A DNA stretch of 64,000 nucleotides from contig NC_066314.1 of assembly GCF_022539315.1 (NCBI RefSeq), positions 55,365,180 through 55,429,179 of the forward strand, written 5' to 3'. The notes beneath the pieces are model-generated. The model saw nothing but the letters and a program-made list of their open reading frames with translations. It was not told the DNA's origin and did not search any database. How positions within the stretch are numbered: the first letter of the stretch is position 1; the number at the start of each line of letters is the position of its first letter. Source of the DNA: Serinus canaria. Taxonomy: Eukaryota > Chordata > Aves > Passeriformes > Fringillidae. Of this stretch, positions 37,846-48,703 are shown one piece after another. The translations under genes were made by a program, and so were the position numbers.

Positions 37846-37933
37846 ATGGGCACTGTTTGCTTTTCGCGGTGCTGCTGTTTGCTTTTCGCTCTCGCCTGGG
37901 CCGGCAGGTTGGCGGGAGGCAGCGGGGGCGCAG
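37846..37933 (+). CDS. SCUBE1: SCUBE1 exon 1 (coding part): signal peptide
   Basis: SCUBE1 is a secreted or cell-surface glycoprotein with an N-terminal signal peptide, a series of EGF-like domains, cysteine-rich repeats and a C-terminal CUB domain. This exon encodes its first 29 residues: a short start, a cysteine-rich hydrophobic core (CCCLLFALAWAG), then RLAGGSGGA before the splice. The stretch RLAGGSG is shared with mammalian SCUBE1 as I remember it. The ATG is chosen because it begins the hydrophobic signal segment and has A at -3 and G at +4. The frame is open further upstream, but only through GC-rich leader sequence. The exon ends CAG|GTAAGA after 88 coding bases (phase 1), matching exon 2. 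SCUBE2 and SCUBE3 leaders differ. Confidence 0.85.
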
Positions 37934-39104
37934 GTAAGAAGAGGGGGCGCCGCCGCCGTGCCGCCTTCCCAGGCGCGGGCGGCGCGGAGCCGCGGCCCCG
38001 GGGGAACCGTGTCTGTCCGCTCTCCTCTGCCCGCTGTAAGGTGTTCAGGGGGAGGTCACTTCTCGCTGTTCGTAGCGCCGAGGGATTTGAAAGTTGCGGT
38101 GGGGAGGCGTTTTCTCGCGTGTTTGCCACAGCCGGAGCTGAGGGATTTCTGCAGGGAGAGATGGGGAAGAAAAAGTTACTTTCCTTGAGTGCCTACGAGA
38201 TAAGTACGTGCTGAGCCCTGGAGACTCCACAGAAAAAGCGTTGGCTGGGATATCTTCACAGGTTTTTCTTGTCTGCGCATTAACCCTAAGACCTGGTGTT
38301 TTAAACAGCGGCTCTCGTATCAGTTTAATAGCTCTAATTATACTTTGTCTTTGCTTCGCTGTTTAAAAAAACAAACCAAAAATCGAACACCCCCTCAATG
38401 CTATCTGTTTTGGAATGTTGCAAGCCCGAAGTGATTTCTGAAAGAAATGTATGCAGGTTTTGAAGTTGTGCGATGAAAAATCTTGTAAGATGAAGTACGA
38501 GCGGAGGCAGGCGTCGGGGAGAGGGAGGGGGGAGGGTGTGGAAAAATTCCCTGTTCCTCGGATAGAGGAGTTTAAATGTAACAAAAAGAACGAAGTCAGC
38601 CTAGAAGTTCTTAAAGTCCCAGTAATGCAATGTAAGATGTGGAGCAGAGCAGGGGCTCATACTTGGTTTTGCCCTTTCATTTGACTCATTGGCATTCACG
38701 CCTGACTCCCAGGCATCCTCTGGTTGCTGTGAAATGTCCCCCTTGGCTCAATGCAGTTTGAATTTTTGACGGCATTATAAAGAGTCCAGCTGTCACTTTT
38801 GCTGATCTTGATGTGAGATGGGTGCCGGTTTAATGACTCAAAAGTATGAACCAAAGCATTAAAAAAAAAAACAAAAAACCTCAGAGAAAACCTCGCAAAA
38901 ACTTCTTTTCTCTTTGTGCTTGACTGAATCTGTGCCTGGTCAGAGCAACACCTAAGCTAATTCACGCAAATCATAGCTAGATCTGAACTGGCTCAGCGGT
39001 AAAAAATAAACGAATGGACAAGAAAGAAAGCAACAGATTAGAGCAGCTCTGTCTTAGTCCGGAAAATTACGACGCTCGGTGTTCTTTTCCCCTCTTTCTT
39101 AAAA

Positions 39105-39140
39105 AAAACCAAACAAACAACAACAACAACAAAAAAACCC
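39105..39140 (+). repeat. (AAC)n / A-rich tract in intron 1
   Basis: Runs of A followed by AAC repeats. Simple sequence. Confidence 0.8.
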
Positions 39141-39639
39141 CTCTATAACAATAACAATACCGAGTCCGGGCAATTCTCTCACTGGGATTCCAGAGGTGCC
39201 CCGCGAGGCCGCCCCGGTCTGCACCTCTCAGAGAAGTTCTCTGCTGTGTGCCATATACAATGTCTGCTTATTCTCCCCTCTCTAAATAGCCCCCTCCTGT
39301 TCCCGGTGACTTTGAAGGATCCGTGTGTTATCACTGGAGATGGCTGAGTGAGCACTTCTGAAACAATTAGCGTTAGGATTTCAAGCTCACAATAAAACTG
39401 TTTTCACTTTAGTGCACCTTTTTGAGGATATGTTAATCTAATTGGGCATGAAACCAACTTTACATGCCTCTCGCTGGATGCCCGTCTGCCTCCCTCCGCA
39501 GCACCCCTATCTCCTCGGTACTTCCTGACCATAAAGCAGGGACTGTGCTCTGTGCAGCTCTGCGAGTCCCTCTCCGGCTGCCTGCCCCTGTCCTCCCGGG
39601 AGCCCCACATGTGGCTGTGGCGTGAGGCAGGAAGAAGCC

Positions 39640-39800
39640 CCCTGGGAGGTGCGGGACTGACACCGCGGCCGCGCTGCCGGCCCGGCCCGGCCGCTGTGCC
39701 CGGGGCGCGGTGGCGTCGCCGCCCCTCGCGTCGGGATCTGCGGGTGCCGGTGTGCCCGGGGAGCAGCTGTCTGCAGTGGGGTGCCGGGGCAGCTTAGTCA
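39640..39800. promoter_or_regulatory. second CpG-rich block, SCUBE1 intron 1
   Basis: Dense CpG with a NotI-type GCGGCCGC near 39665 and repeated CCCGG words, separated from the promoter island by about 1.6 kb of ordinary sequence. It could be an alternative promoter or intragenic regulatory island. Confidence 0.5.
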
Positions 39801-40711
39801 GGGCTGTAAGTGTTCCCATCGTTCCCAGTACACTCCATCCCGGAATAGGTCGGAGATTTTTTTCCCCCCATGCTCACTTCATTAACATTCCCACGATTAC
39901 CAGATCTCGACTCTGTCTCATTCTCCTCCCTCTCCATCCTGTTTAAGTCTGGGGGAGAGAACGAATGCCCGTCACTGAAGTGTTTGTAAAGGCTTCCTAC
40001 TCTGAAAACAAGAAAAGCGGTCTGGGTCCCCCCTTTCAAAGTCGGGCATACCCAGTAAGGCACCCTACCCTACCCCGAGCAGGAGCCGGGACGGCTTCTG
40101 GCACTTTTCCCCTAAATGAGTGTTAGTCCAAGTAGATGATGTTATTGCAGGTTGCTTTCCTCCACTCTACCTTACCGAGTTTCATATGGTCTTCTATTTA
40201 TTTTTTTGCTTCTCAGTAAAAAGTATTAAGGTGGTTTTGCTGTTCAAATATTTCTTTTTCCCATTCCCCCACCAGCTTAGTTTATTTAAACTGGGGTCTG
40301 TCTATAAATTAAGAAAATCTCTGTGCTAGAACATGCAAGTGGTCTTTTTTCCTCCTCTTATATGTGATTTAAGCATTCTCTTGTTTTACTAAGATGTGGG
40401 TCTCCAGTACCAGACTTAAACAGCAGAAGTTAATTTCTAGTGTCCAAGTATTTTATTCATAGTGCAGAAATGTGAGACTGAGTCCCTCCAGCTCCGTGGA
40501 CCAGTGCCTCTAAGCGACTTGAGGAGAATATCACATGTCTAGTTTAGTTATTTATCCTAAGATGTTCTCATTTCCAGCATGACACTGGGAAAGCAGACAG
40601 GCAAACAGCTTCATATCTGTTTCCCTATCTGTTTGAGTATCTATCCTTGGTGTTTTGTGGCTCAGGTCTCCCTTCTTATCTGTCCCCTTGCGATTCCTTC
40701 TGTACTTCCAG

Positions 40712-40834
40712 ATGTTGACGAGTGCGCAGAAGCTACGGATGACTGTCACATCGACGCAATTTGTCAAAACACACCGAAATCCTACAAATGCATCTGCAAA
40801 CCGGGCTACAAAGGGGAAGGGAAGCAGTGTGAAG
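40712..40834 (+). CDS. SCUBE1: SCUBE1 exon 2: first calcium-binding EGF-like domain
   Basis: The 123-bp exon encodes one complete EGF-like domain of the calcium-binding type. It opens DVDEC (the first D is split across the splice) and has six cysteines in the usual order. It contains [10 protein letters not shown], the hydroxylation consensus C-x-[DN]-x4-[FY]-x-C, and ends [10 protein letters not shown]. The residues [19 protein letters not shown] match SCUBE1 better than SCUBE3 (TDNC and PRSYKC there) or SCUBE2. Acceptor TTCCAG and donor GAAG|GTAAGT are both strong, and both borders are phase 1, the symmetrical arrangement usual for EGF exons. Calcium binding by D, D and E of the opening motif is family knowledge. 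The downstream exon (next EGF domain) is outside the window. Confidence 0.95.
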
Positions 40835-41180
40835 GTAAGTTCAGATCGGCTCCTCTCCTGTCTCTTCTCCCCTCCCTTCTTTTATTTGTTTGCTCTTTGA
40901 AAGCTTTTGTAAATAGCTGAATTCCTGAAACGATTAATGCAGATTTACAGCTGCTTAACCTCAAATCTGGGTGTTTATTGGCAAGCATCCCCCTGCTGCT
41001 TTTGCTAATTGTCCGGCACTGCAAATGTTGTGCCCGCCAGCCTGCTCTTAAGAATAAAATTTAAAAGGGGGTGTGAGGGGATGACGTTCTCTGGTAGCAC
41101 CGGTTCCTCCTGGGCAGTGGTGGGCCCGCTGCCCCTGGGGCTGGAAGCACTGTGCCAAACACGTGGGTGCGGCCTGGGGA

Positions 41181-41370
41181 TGGGATGGGATGGGATGGGA
41201 TGGGATGGGATGGGATGGGATGGGATGGGATGGGATGGGATGGGATGGGATGGGATGGGATGGGATGGGATGGGATGGGATGGGATGGGATGGGATGGGA
41301 TGGGATGGGATGGGATGGGATGGGATGGGATGGGGTGGGGTGGGGTGGGATGGGATGGGCTGGGCTGGGC
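41181..41370 (+). repeat. (TGGGA)n pentanucleotide tandem array
   Basis: Thirty-eight 5-bp units: 30 perfect TGGGA (41181-41330), then three TGGGG, two TGGGA and three TGGGC. The order of the variants marks the 3' edge. GGG runs every 5 bp on the coding strand give strong G-quadruplex potential about 350 bp after exon 2. Frames reading MGWDG repeats across it are artefacts. Confidence 0.98.
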
Positions 41371-41834
41371 CCCTGGCCAGCTCCCCAGCAGAGAGCTGAT
41401 GGAAAGGATTCGCCATTGTTTTACCCAGACAAGTTACAGAAGGTATTTTTCTGTACCTACTCAGACAGGACGTTGGAGTTTGATTCTCTTTGACACTCTA
41501 CATGTGTCATGATTGTATAGTTCTAGTCCTTGGAACATTGTTTTAAAGGGAAGCATTTCAGATTATTGTGGTTATAACAGACTTAGAAAAACTTACTTTG
41601 CTTCTCTATTTCCTCACATCAGTCTTGTAATTGAAAAAGACATAGCAGGTTTTATTAGGTTCTATGTACATTCATATTTTGGATTTTACACACTTCATCT
41701 TGTCTGTTGAATCTCAGTTGAGAGATTCTCTGGTGAAAAGAACAAATACTGTAATCACAGCAGAATGCCTTAGAAATAAAAGATGCAAGATTGTTACTTT
41801 TTCCCACTTGTAGATACTTAGCAGATATAATATT
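41371..41834. other. intron 2, nothing identified
   Basis: Ordinary intronic sequence between the tandem array and the orphan acceptor. Confidence 0.5.
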
Positions 41835-41839
41835 TTTCT

Positions 41840-42071
41840 ATTCTATTTTCTTTTTTTCTATTTTCCCTCATTCTCTCATTCTACAGAATACAGGTTTTCA
41901 AAAAATGTCTATAACCAGTCCATTAAAAAGATTGAAGAACTCGAAATTATCTTGGTCTACAAAAATTTGAAACCACATATTATTCTCCGTGAACCTCCAA
42001 AATGTTTGTTCAAGTGCCCTCCGAAAGCATTTCTGTGGTTGTCATATTTTTCTGTCATGGGCTTAAATTGA
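41840..42071 (+). other. orphan splice acceptor with in-frame 60-codon frame
   Basis: A long pyrimidine tract ends in TCTACAG at 41886. If exon 2 spliced here, its phase-1 end would continue with GAA and then 60 open codons (41889-42068) to a TGA at 42069-42071. The reading is lysine- and hydrophobic-rich, with two cysteines near its end, and is unrelated to EGF domains. It could be an alternative terminal exon giving a very short secreted product, or a chance cryptic site. The nearest AATAAA I saw is about 0.8 kb further on. Confidence 0.2.
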
Positions 42072-44590
42072 CAGACAAATTCTGATTGTCCACCTTTTGT
42101 GCTCTAGCATCTCTGGTCTGCTGTTCCTCTGGAAGCCAGATTTTCTTTCTTGCAAACAGGATAATCATTCAGCACCAGTTCTTTCTCTATTCCTCCCTTC
42201 CAGGGAAGAGCTACAGAACTCTGAGATAATGTACTCGAGGCCGCAGCTGTAGAGGTTACAGCATTCCCAGCATTGGTGCTTGTTGTGTTGGTTTTCTACA
42301 TTAAAAGTTTCTTTATGCTTTAACTATTCATATTTTAATTGTTGAGCTCTGTTTAGTGGTAGAAGTGGTTTATATTCGTGTTTGTCTAATACACATATAT
42401 CTCTGCCTGACTTGCCTTGGTTCAGGTAAAAAAAAAACCAAAAATCCCAAACTCAGTAAGAAGTAAAAAGCAAGAGTGATCCTTGTAATGATGTACAGAA
42501 TAATGGAACATCTCTGTCTGATATCAAACTCGTATCTAAGAGAATTTAGTGTCTGATAAGTCTGATAAGTAAACTGGGGCAGACTGCATAACTGCATGAA
42601 TGTTCAGCGTTAGTCAGGTAATGTAAGCTGTCTAAACCAGGTGTTACTGTGCATGATATATCACGTTTTTTCCTACAATATTATATCAACTTTCCTAAAG
42701 ATTTTGCATTGGTTCCGTGTCTTAAATTGGTAATTAATACCAAATTTTGGTAGAAGCAGAAAGCTTCAGAAAGGGTCAGTGGCAGGTCTAAGATCTGCCT
42801 CAGGCCTGCTGTACATGGAGAGTGGGTTTATTTTGCATCTTGAGGTTAAGTATTCAAAACCTATGGAAATAAACAGACTAGCTTAATGATTGGTATTTAG
42901 TATTCTGTCACAAGACAAACTCAGTGATCAGTTGTTAGAAGTTATAAGAGAAAAGTGACTATTAACAAAGATGAAACCCACTGGATTGTTTTTGTTGTGC
43001 TAAAACTGGGTCATTAAATAATTCTTGTGTAGATTTTAAAGCCCAGTCATTAAACCTGGGCTTTTCAAAATAAGCCTTTTGATCAGTGAAACTGGTTACG
43101 TGTGAGAAAAAGATTTTTTACAGATAATGAGCCTCTTTAGCTAAGTTTGTAGCCATCTACCAGCGTTGCTTCATGTGTGAAGAACATTGACTATATCATA
43201 ACTAACTCACTTCAAGCCCAGGTTCTCTCATACAACCAGATTATACTAGACAAGTAGAATTGCCATTCATACAGCACAGTGAGGTTAAAGACATGCTATC
43301 AAATTCATTCTAATAAATTTTAGTGAGCTGCCATTTTATGTTGTTTTGAGGCATTGCAATTAATTTAGAAATGTGCATGTTTGTTTATTTTAAATGGCAG
43401 TCTTAAAGGTTGCTTTTGTTCACTGAAAATCCATTCTAGAGTAAGGAGTAGAGTATGTGAAGTAACATTTTTTGGATGATTCTGAGGAGCGCATATTTGT
43501 ATAAAGGTGTCCAGTATATCAATATGTATTTGTGTACTCTTGTGTATTTATTTATAGTTTTTTGAAACAATGGAATCCTTAGATTGATGGAGTAAATGTG
43601 GAGCCCAACCACTTTGCTCAGGGTTTGCTGCTGTGAGCTGAAGGGTGGGGTGAAATACATATGACACAAATATTCCTTTAAGGACCTGTGGAGAACTCTA
43701 GCAGCAATTACATGGAAATGAAACATTTTCCCAACAGTCTGTTCAGTTTCGTCAGTAGGGAATTTCTTTCTGAACTTTGATTTTCTCTGAAAATGTCTTT
43801 TGGCTTGGGTTACTCCAGAGTTTATGAAGATTAAGGATGACTTTTCAGTTCACAGATCTTTTTCTTCATTTTTTTCTCTGGCTAGCTTTCTTGCCTGAAT
43901 CACTTGACCTGTTTCTTTCCACAGAGCACAGTTGTTCCTCCAGACAGAAGAGTTCCTCATTCTGTCTTCTGCTTCATTGTGTAGATTTCAGTTGACCTTT
44001 TTTCTTTCTTTAAGGTATCTGTTATGCTTTGTAAAGCCTCATGGTCAGCATTGCCATGGTATTTTCCCATATCATGTAATGTATAAATATCCCTTGAACA
44101 CAAATTCTCTAGCTGGCATTTTCATAGGACAGAATAATGTGTCCAACCCAGATAATCTTTAAAAAATAATTCTCTATTTCTAGTCAGTATACAAAATCCG
44201 TTTATTCACAATTAATTAATTTACTTGCCCTGGCACACCTGCTATTGCCTAAGAAGTCTTCCCTGTTGTGATTTTAGTCAGGATCTGAAATGCAGTGGGC
44301 TGGATTCAGCTGCAGGCATGATCTTTCATGATCCATTGGACTTTGTTCTTATGTTCTCAGCATTGAATTTTGGCTTCGTCACAGGTTGCTATCTCAACAA
44401 AATTGTATCAAAGCAATATAAATTCCAGAAAGTGCAAAAGGATTCCAGGTCCTGGGGTCCCTCATGCCTTGACAGAGCATACTTTGTTCCTCATCTCCAA
44501 TGCAATGTTGTGTGTTCGCAGTTGTAGGATATTCTGTCATTGAACTGTGTAGGAAGGGGTTTAGCTCTCAAACCCAGATGTTTGGGGCTT
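42072..44590. other. intron 2, nothing identified
   Basis: AT-rich intronic sequence, no element recognised. Confidence 0.5.
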
Positions 44591-46802
44591 TTACCCCATA
44601 CTATTTCTCTGACTACTCCAAACTCTCAAGCCATTAATGGTTAAAATACTTTGTATAGTTGTTGGTTGATTTTTACCTATGCCCATTTTATATCCAGTTA
44701 GTGTTAAGCTTATTTTATAGGTTGATTTTTTCCTTAGCCTACTTTTTATTCTCAGTGGGACTGTAAATTCAATGAGTTGCTCTGGCTGTTGGCTTTTTCC
44801 TTTTGGGTTATACCTGACATGTAGGACCCTTAAGACATGTTTATTGGGACCTGTTACTTCTGAATTGTTAAACTCTACTTGGTGCTTTCCCATATTGACT
44901 GAGATTTTCCTCTTGGAGCATTTTTTTTCTACTGTCTTTCATAGCATTTTCAGACTTCTGCTTCAGTTCTTTTAATAATTTATCTCATACAGCTGTTACA
45001 ATGTTTCTTGAACTTTTTGTGCAGAAGTGTTCACAATTTTCAGCTGGACTTTTTTTCTTTCTTTTTTTTAAATACTCCTGTGAAGCTGCATCATATTGTT
45101 GATGGATTTCTTGCTGAGGGCAGCATACACGTACCCTGGCAAAGTGTCCTGCTAGGGTCTGCCCTGAAAGGGTGATTTTCCGATTTCTGCTCACATTGCA
45201 AATTTGTGCTACAGCAGCAGCAGTTCTGCTTGACTGTTAGGTGAGTGGCATTGTGCAGTTCTAGAGATTTAAGTCAGTCATGTGTTCATGTGTTTGTAGT
45301 CTTTTACTTAATGTAAATAATCACTCTAGATAAATAGGCAGGTGATTGTGATAATCTGCAATGAGGGCCTTTATTCTTGATTGCCCCAGTGGCAGCACCT
45401 CACTGGGTTTAACCATGGTACAGTCTCAACATAAGATAAATCAACCATTCCTGCCTCAGTCACAGGTATATTCAGCCTCTGAACATGTCCATTTAGAAAC
45501 ACAGACCTTCTGAACAGTCATTCTCATCTTCAGTAGTTTTGTGGATGTGAAGCCCAGTTTCTACTTGTATCTGTTTGTTAGATTTGTTCTCATCACTTTC
45601 ATTTAAATAGTAATGATAGGCTCTCTGGGCTTGACATAAGACTCCTCCTTGACATAATACTTCCTCGTATAATTTTAATCCTGTTGACCTGTTTTATCTT
45701 TCATTTTCTTAAGAAGCTCATCCATGGTTTCACTCACTGGGTTTTCATTTTATTATGGCCTTTGAAATACCTGTTGTGTTCTTCTCATGCTCTTCAAAAG
45801 TGAATCCAAATATTGTGACAGGGCTGCTCTGAATCAATCAACTTGGAAACACAGGACTTTTCAGACTTCTCATTTCCCAGCTCCCAGTCCAGTATCTCAT
45901 ACAAGAGCCTCCTTTTGTCTGCAGGGATAAGTAAGTAAGGCGCTTCTGAATGTCCTTTAAGTGGAACAATGATCCCATTTCTTTTAAGAGCTCCATGGTG
46001 TCCCATCAATCCACTCTCAGCAATTCTTTCTTAAGTGAGTCATCTTCATCAATGATGTCCTGGGAGAGCTGGAACACTGCTGGGTGTCCTTTGGTTTCTG
46101 AAAGTTGGACATCTTGATGCTTGCACAACTCTAGTGAGCTTAGACTTGTTCTGTCTGTCTCTGCAGAATAACAGTGATGCCACTGAACAAGGCAGCTTAA
46201 GTGACTTCTTCCTGATTCATGATTCTTCCAATTGCAGTAGAAGGTGAATTAATACTCTCAAGTACTCCCTTGGTCTCTCTGAATGAGGTCTGCAGGGATA
46301 TTAGGTGCTGAAGCTGCTGTGCTTTCTGGGGTTACAATACTTGACAGATGGTGCTCATGTCTCATGTTGAAGTTCATGTCACCCTCCCCTAAGGGCTCCA
46401 GATGACACCTGGTGCTCCAAGTCTGTGCTGCTGGATTTGTGAAGTTGGCTTGCAGCAGCCCATCTGAGCACAGAGCAGCACACTCTGCCACCTCCAAATT
46501 TTATGGGGATTTCTATTCCAGGATCAAATCTTCCTTCCCAGTTTGATTCACACAGATTATGGCTTTACTCTGGATGAGCCTCTGTGCTGATTTCACTGAA
46601 AGCAGCTTTCACAATGAAGCAGTATATGTTGTCACAAAATGAAGGAGAGAGAATATAAACTAGCTTCTTTGATTTGAGCTGGTAACTGCTTTTTTATTTT
46701 CTCTTATTGGGTCGATTGATGTATTTTATTTTGTTTAGGTGGATAAAACTGTTCACAGAACTGAATTCTGAGGCCTTCTATATCTCTGCTTTTTTCTTTC
46801 TC

Positions 46803-46860
46803 CTTTTTTGTTTTTTTTACCTTTTTTTTACCTTTTTTTACCTTTTTACCTTTTTTTACC
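46803..46860 (+). repeat. (T5-8ACC)n tandem repeat
   Basis: Five units of a T run (5-8 bases) followed by ACC. Complement GGTAAAAAA. A short minisatellite with variable T length. Confidence 0.9.
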
Positions 46861-47115
46861 AATTTTCTGGTACTATTTAATACTCAATTCTGACTTGTGA
46901 GTTTTCTAACTTGCATCAGGGGATGAATATTCTTGGGGGATGGAGAAGTGGAGAAATATCTGCAAGTATATTCCTGAGAACATTCTATAATAAATCAGAA
47001 TTTTATTACAGCCTAAGTGAATTAACAGCTTATGATAACTTTTTTCTTTTTCCTCCTTCATGCCACTTTCTGTTCAGTGAATAGGGCTTTTGTTTTGGTC
47101 CGAGCTGAGCCTTGA

Positions 47116-47134
47116 TTTTATTTATTTATTTATT
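47116..47134 (+). repeat. (TTTA)n microsatellite
   Basis: Four to five TTTA units. Confidence 0.85.
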
Positions 47135-48703
47135 CAAATTGCTTTCGTTTCCCAACTTTGTTCAGTAGTTCATCCACTAAAACCAGAATATCCCTTCGCT
47201 GGGCTGACATGCCCTGTTTAAGTGCCCCCAGGGCCATCAGTCCCCATGTATCACGAACCCTATTGTTTTCTCCTCTTCCTTTTCTTCCCTACCCTGTCCT
47301 ACCTCTCAGAGCTGCTTTTTGACAGCCCATAATGCTGCTTCAGTGAACAGCTCCCCCGGTGGTCCACTTTGGAAATCTTCCATTTTGACTTAGAAAAAGA
47401 ACATTCACTCCAACTTTTTTTTTTTTTCTCTCCAGAATGCTTCTTGGATACAAATATCACTATATTTTGCATAAACAAATACCATCCCCTATGAAATACG
47501 GGCCTCATTCTTCAACAGCATTACATGTAATTCTCAATTTGGAAAAAAGGAGGTTTTTTTCCAAGAGCACTTGTCTAAATAGTTGATAAGCTACCTGTCT
47601 GCTGGATGGTCTATGGGTACTCTAGGAACTTATTTATAAAATTTCATCAGGACCAACAGTTGCTAAGATGCAGAGCCCAGGATGGCCTTCTGGGGTAAGG
47701 TAAAGTTGGTATTTAGAAGGAACTTCTTTCCACCTAGATACACAATGTAAATTAACTGCCAGGAAAATGATAATGAAATGAAGGAGCATAAGTAAAGTGT
47801 ACTAAGATCAATAGGTCTGTCCTTTTGTCTTCATTCATTTTACATCTGCCAGATACTACACAGTTTTCCTTGTTTTCCCACACATCACCTTTACTTCTGG
47901 TGCAGTCCCCTTTTCTTGCAGTCTTCATTATGTTGTCTTGTGTACTCTGATATTCAGCTGTCTTTTAGCCTTGTCATTTCCCTACAGCAAATCCCGCTTC
48001 TCTTTTGTTCTTTTCTCATGTATTTTCAATTATTTCATGTAGCTTTTCTTCCCCTGTCCTCTCAGTGGCTTGCTGCAGTTACAGCAGTGTTTTTCTGAGA
48101 GCCGGTGTCCCACAGAAAGACCTCTGGGCCACGAGAACTGGCAGCTCTAAGTGCCTCTTACTGGTCCATTCCCTTGGGTTTTGTCTTTAAGTCAAAACAG
48201 CTCTTACCAGCTCTCTTTTCTTGCTTTTTCTCCCTTTTCTCCACCTCTTTCCTGTCCCCCATCAGTGGGTCAGAACTCACCTGTTCCTCAGCACATTCCC
48301 TGCTGTTGCCACCCACTGCAGAGCCGTGGCTCTTTTCTGAGTGGCTGGCTAGAAAAACGTCTTTGCCTGGCTGATTGCCATCATTTGTTAGCTCCCCTTT
48401 GGTTATGGGCACTGTCTTCATGTGTGTCTTCACTGCCCTGCTGAAATACACATTCTTTGTTTTGAGGCTGATGCAGGACATGGTGAGGGAGCCTCTGCTG
48501 TGATGATGGCAGAGGAGGAGTTTGGAAATGTGAACTCCTGCTGCTCCCTTGCCCAAAAAAGCTGCACTAATGCTGCTTCTGTCTCTTCTGCATTTGAGCC
48601 AGGTAGCATCAACTCTGTTCATTAGCATCCATGCTAACAGTAGAGTAATGGGAATCATGGATGGTGGATACCTGAGGATGGTGGGTACAGCCTCTGTACT
48701 CAT

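Larger units (their letters stand above)
37080..38060 (+). promoter_or_regulatory. SCUBE1: SCUBE1 CpG island promoter and 5' UTR
   Basis: About 1 kb of very GC-rich, CpG-dense sequence surrounds the first coding exon. GC boxes (CCGCCCC and reverse) cluster at about 37690-37740. There is no clear TATA box at a useful distance, so dispersed initiation is likely. A GTCC tetranucleotide run lies at 37416-37439, upstream of the coding start and possibly in the 5' UTR. The exact start site cannot be fixed from sequence. Reading frames of 282 and 293 codons through the island are GC-rich shadows. Confidence 0.8.
37934..40711 (+). other. SCUBE1: SCUBE1 intron 1
   Basis: A 2778-bp phase-1 intron with GT-AG ends (GTAAGA and TTCCAG). 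The acceptor is preceded by a pyrimidine-rich stretch. It contains the 3' part of the CpG island, (AAC)n sequence near 39120, and a second GC-rich block at 39640-39800. It is short for a first intron of this gene family. Confidence 0.8.
44591..48703 (-). pseudogene. cluster of broken minus-strand frames, possible decayed retrocopy or retroelement
   Basis: Several protein-like minus-strand frames follow each other with stops and frame changes: 48158-48703 (181 codons, lysine/glutamate-rich C-terminal half), a short open patch near 47150-47260, 46258-46497, 45794-46009, 44985-45194 and 44591-44893. Charged and coiled-coil-like stretches recur. I cannot identify a parent protein and no clear A-tail, target-site duplication or LTR pair was found. 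It may equally be chance frames in intronic sequence. No function is proposed. Confidence 0.2.

Noticed and set aside
37307..38214. Two overlapping + frames of 282 and 293 codons
   Set aside because: They run through the CpG island in two frames, with arginine, proline and alanine-rich composition from GC bias. Only the small in-frame part at 37846-37933 is coding, as SCUBE1 exon 1.
40655..40900. 81-codon + frame over exon 2 in another frame
   Set aside because: Shadow of the SCUBE1 exon 2 frame. It has no EGF cysteines.
41009..41512. Frames encoding MGWDG or HPIPS repeats
   Set aside because: Translation of the TGGGA tandem array in several frames on both strands. No gene.
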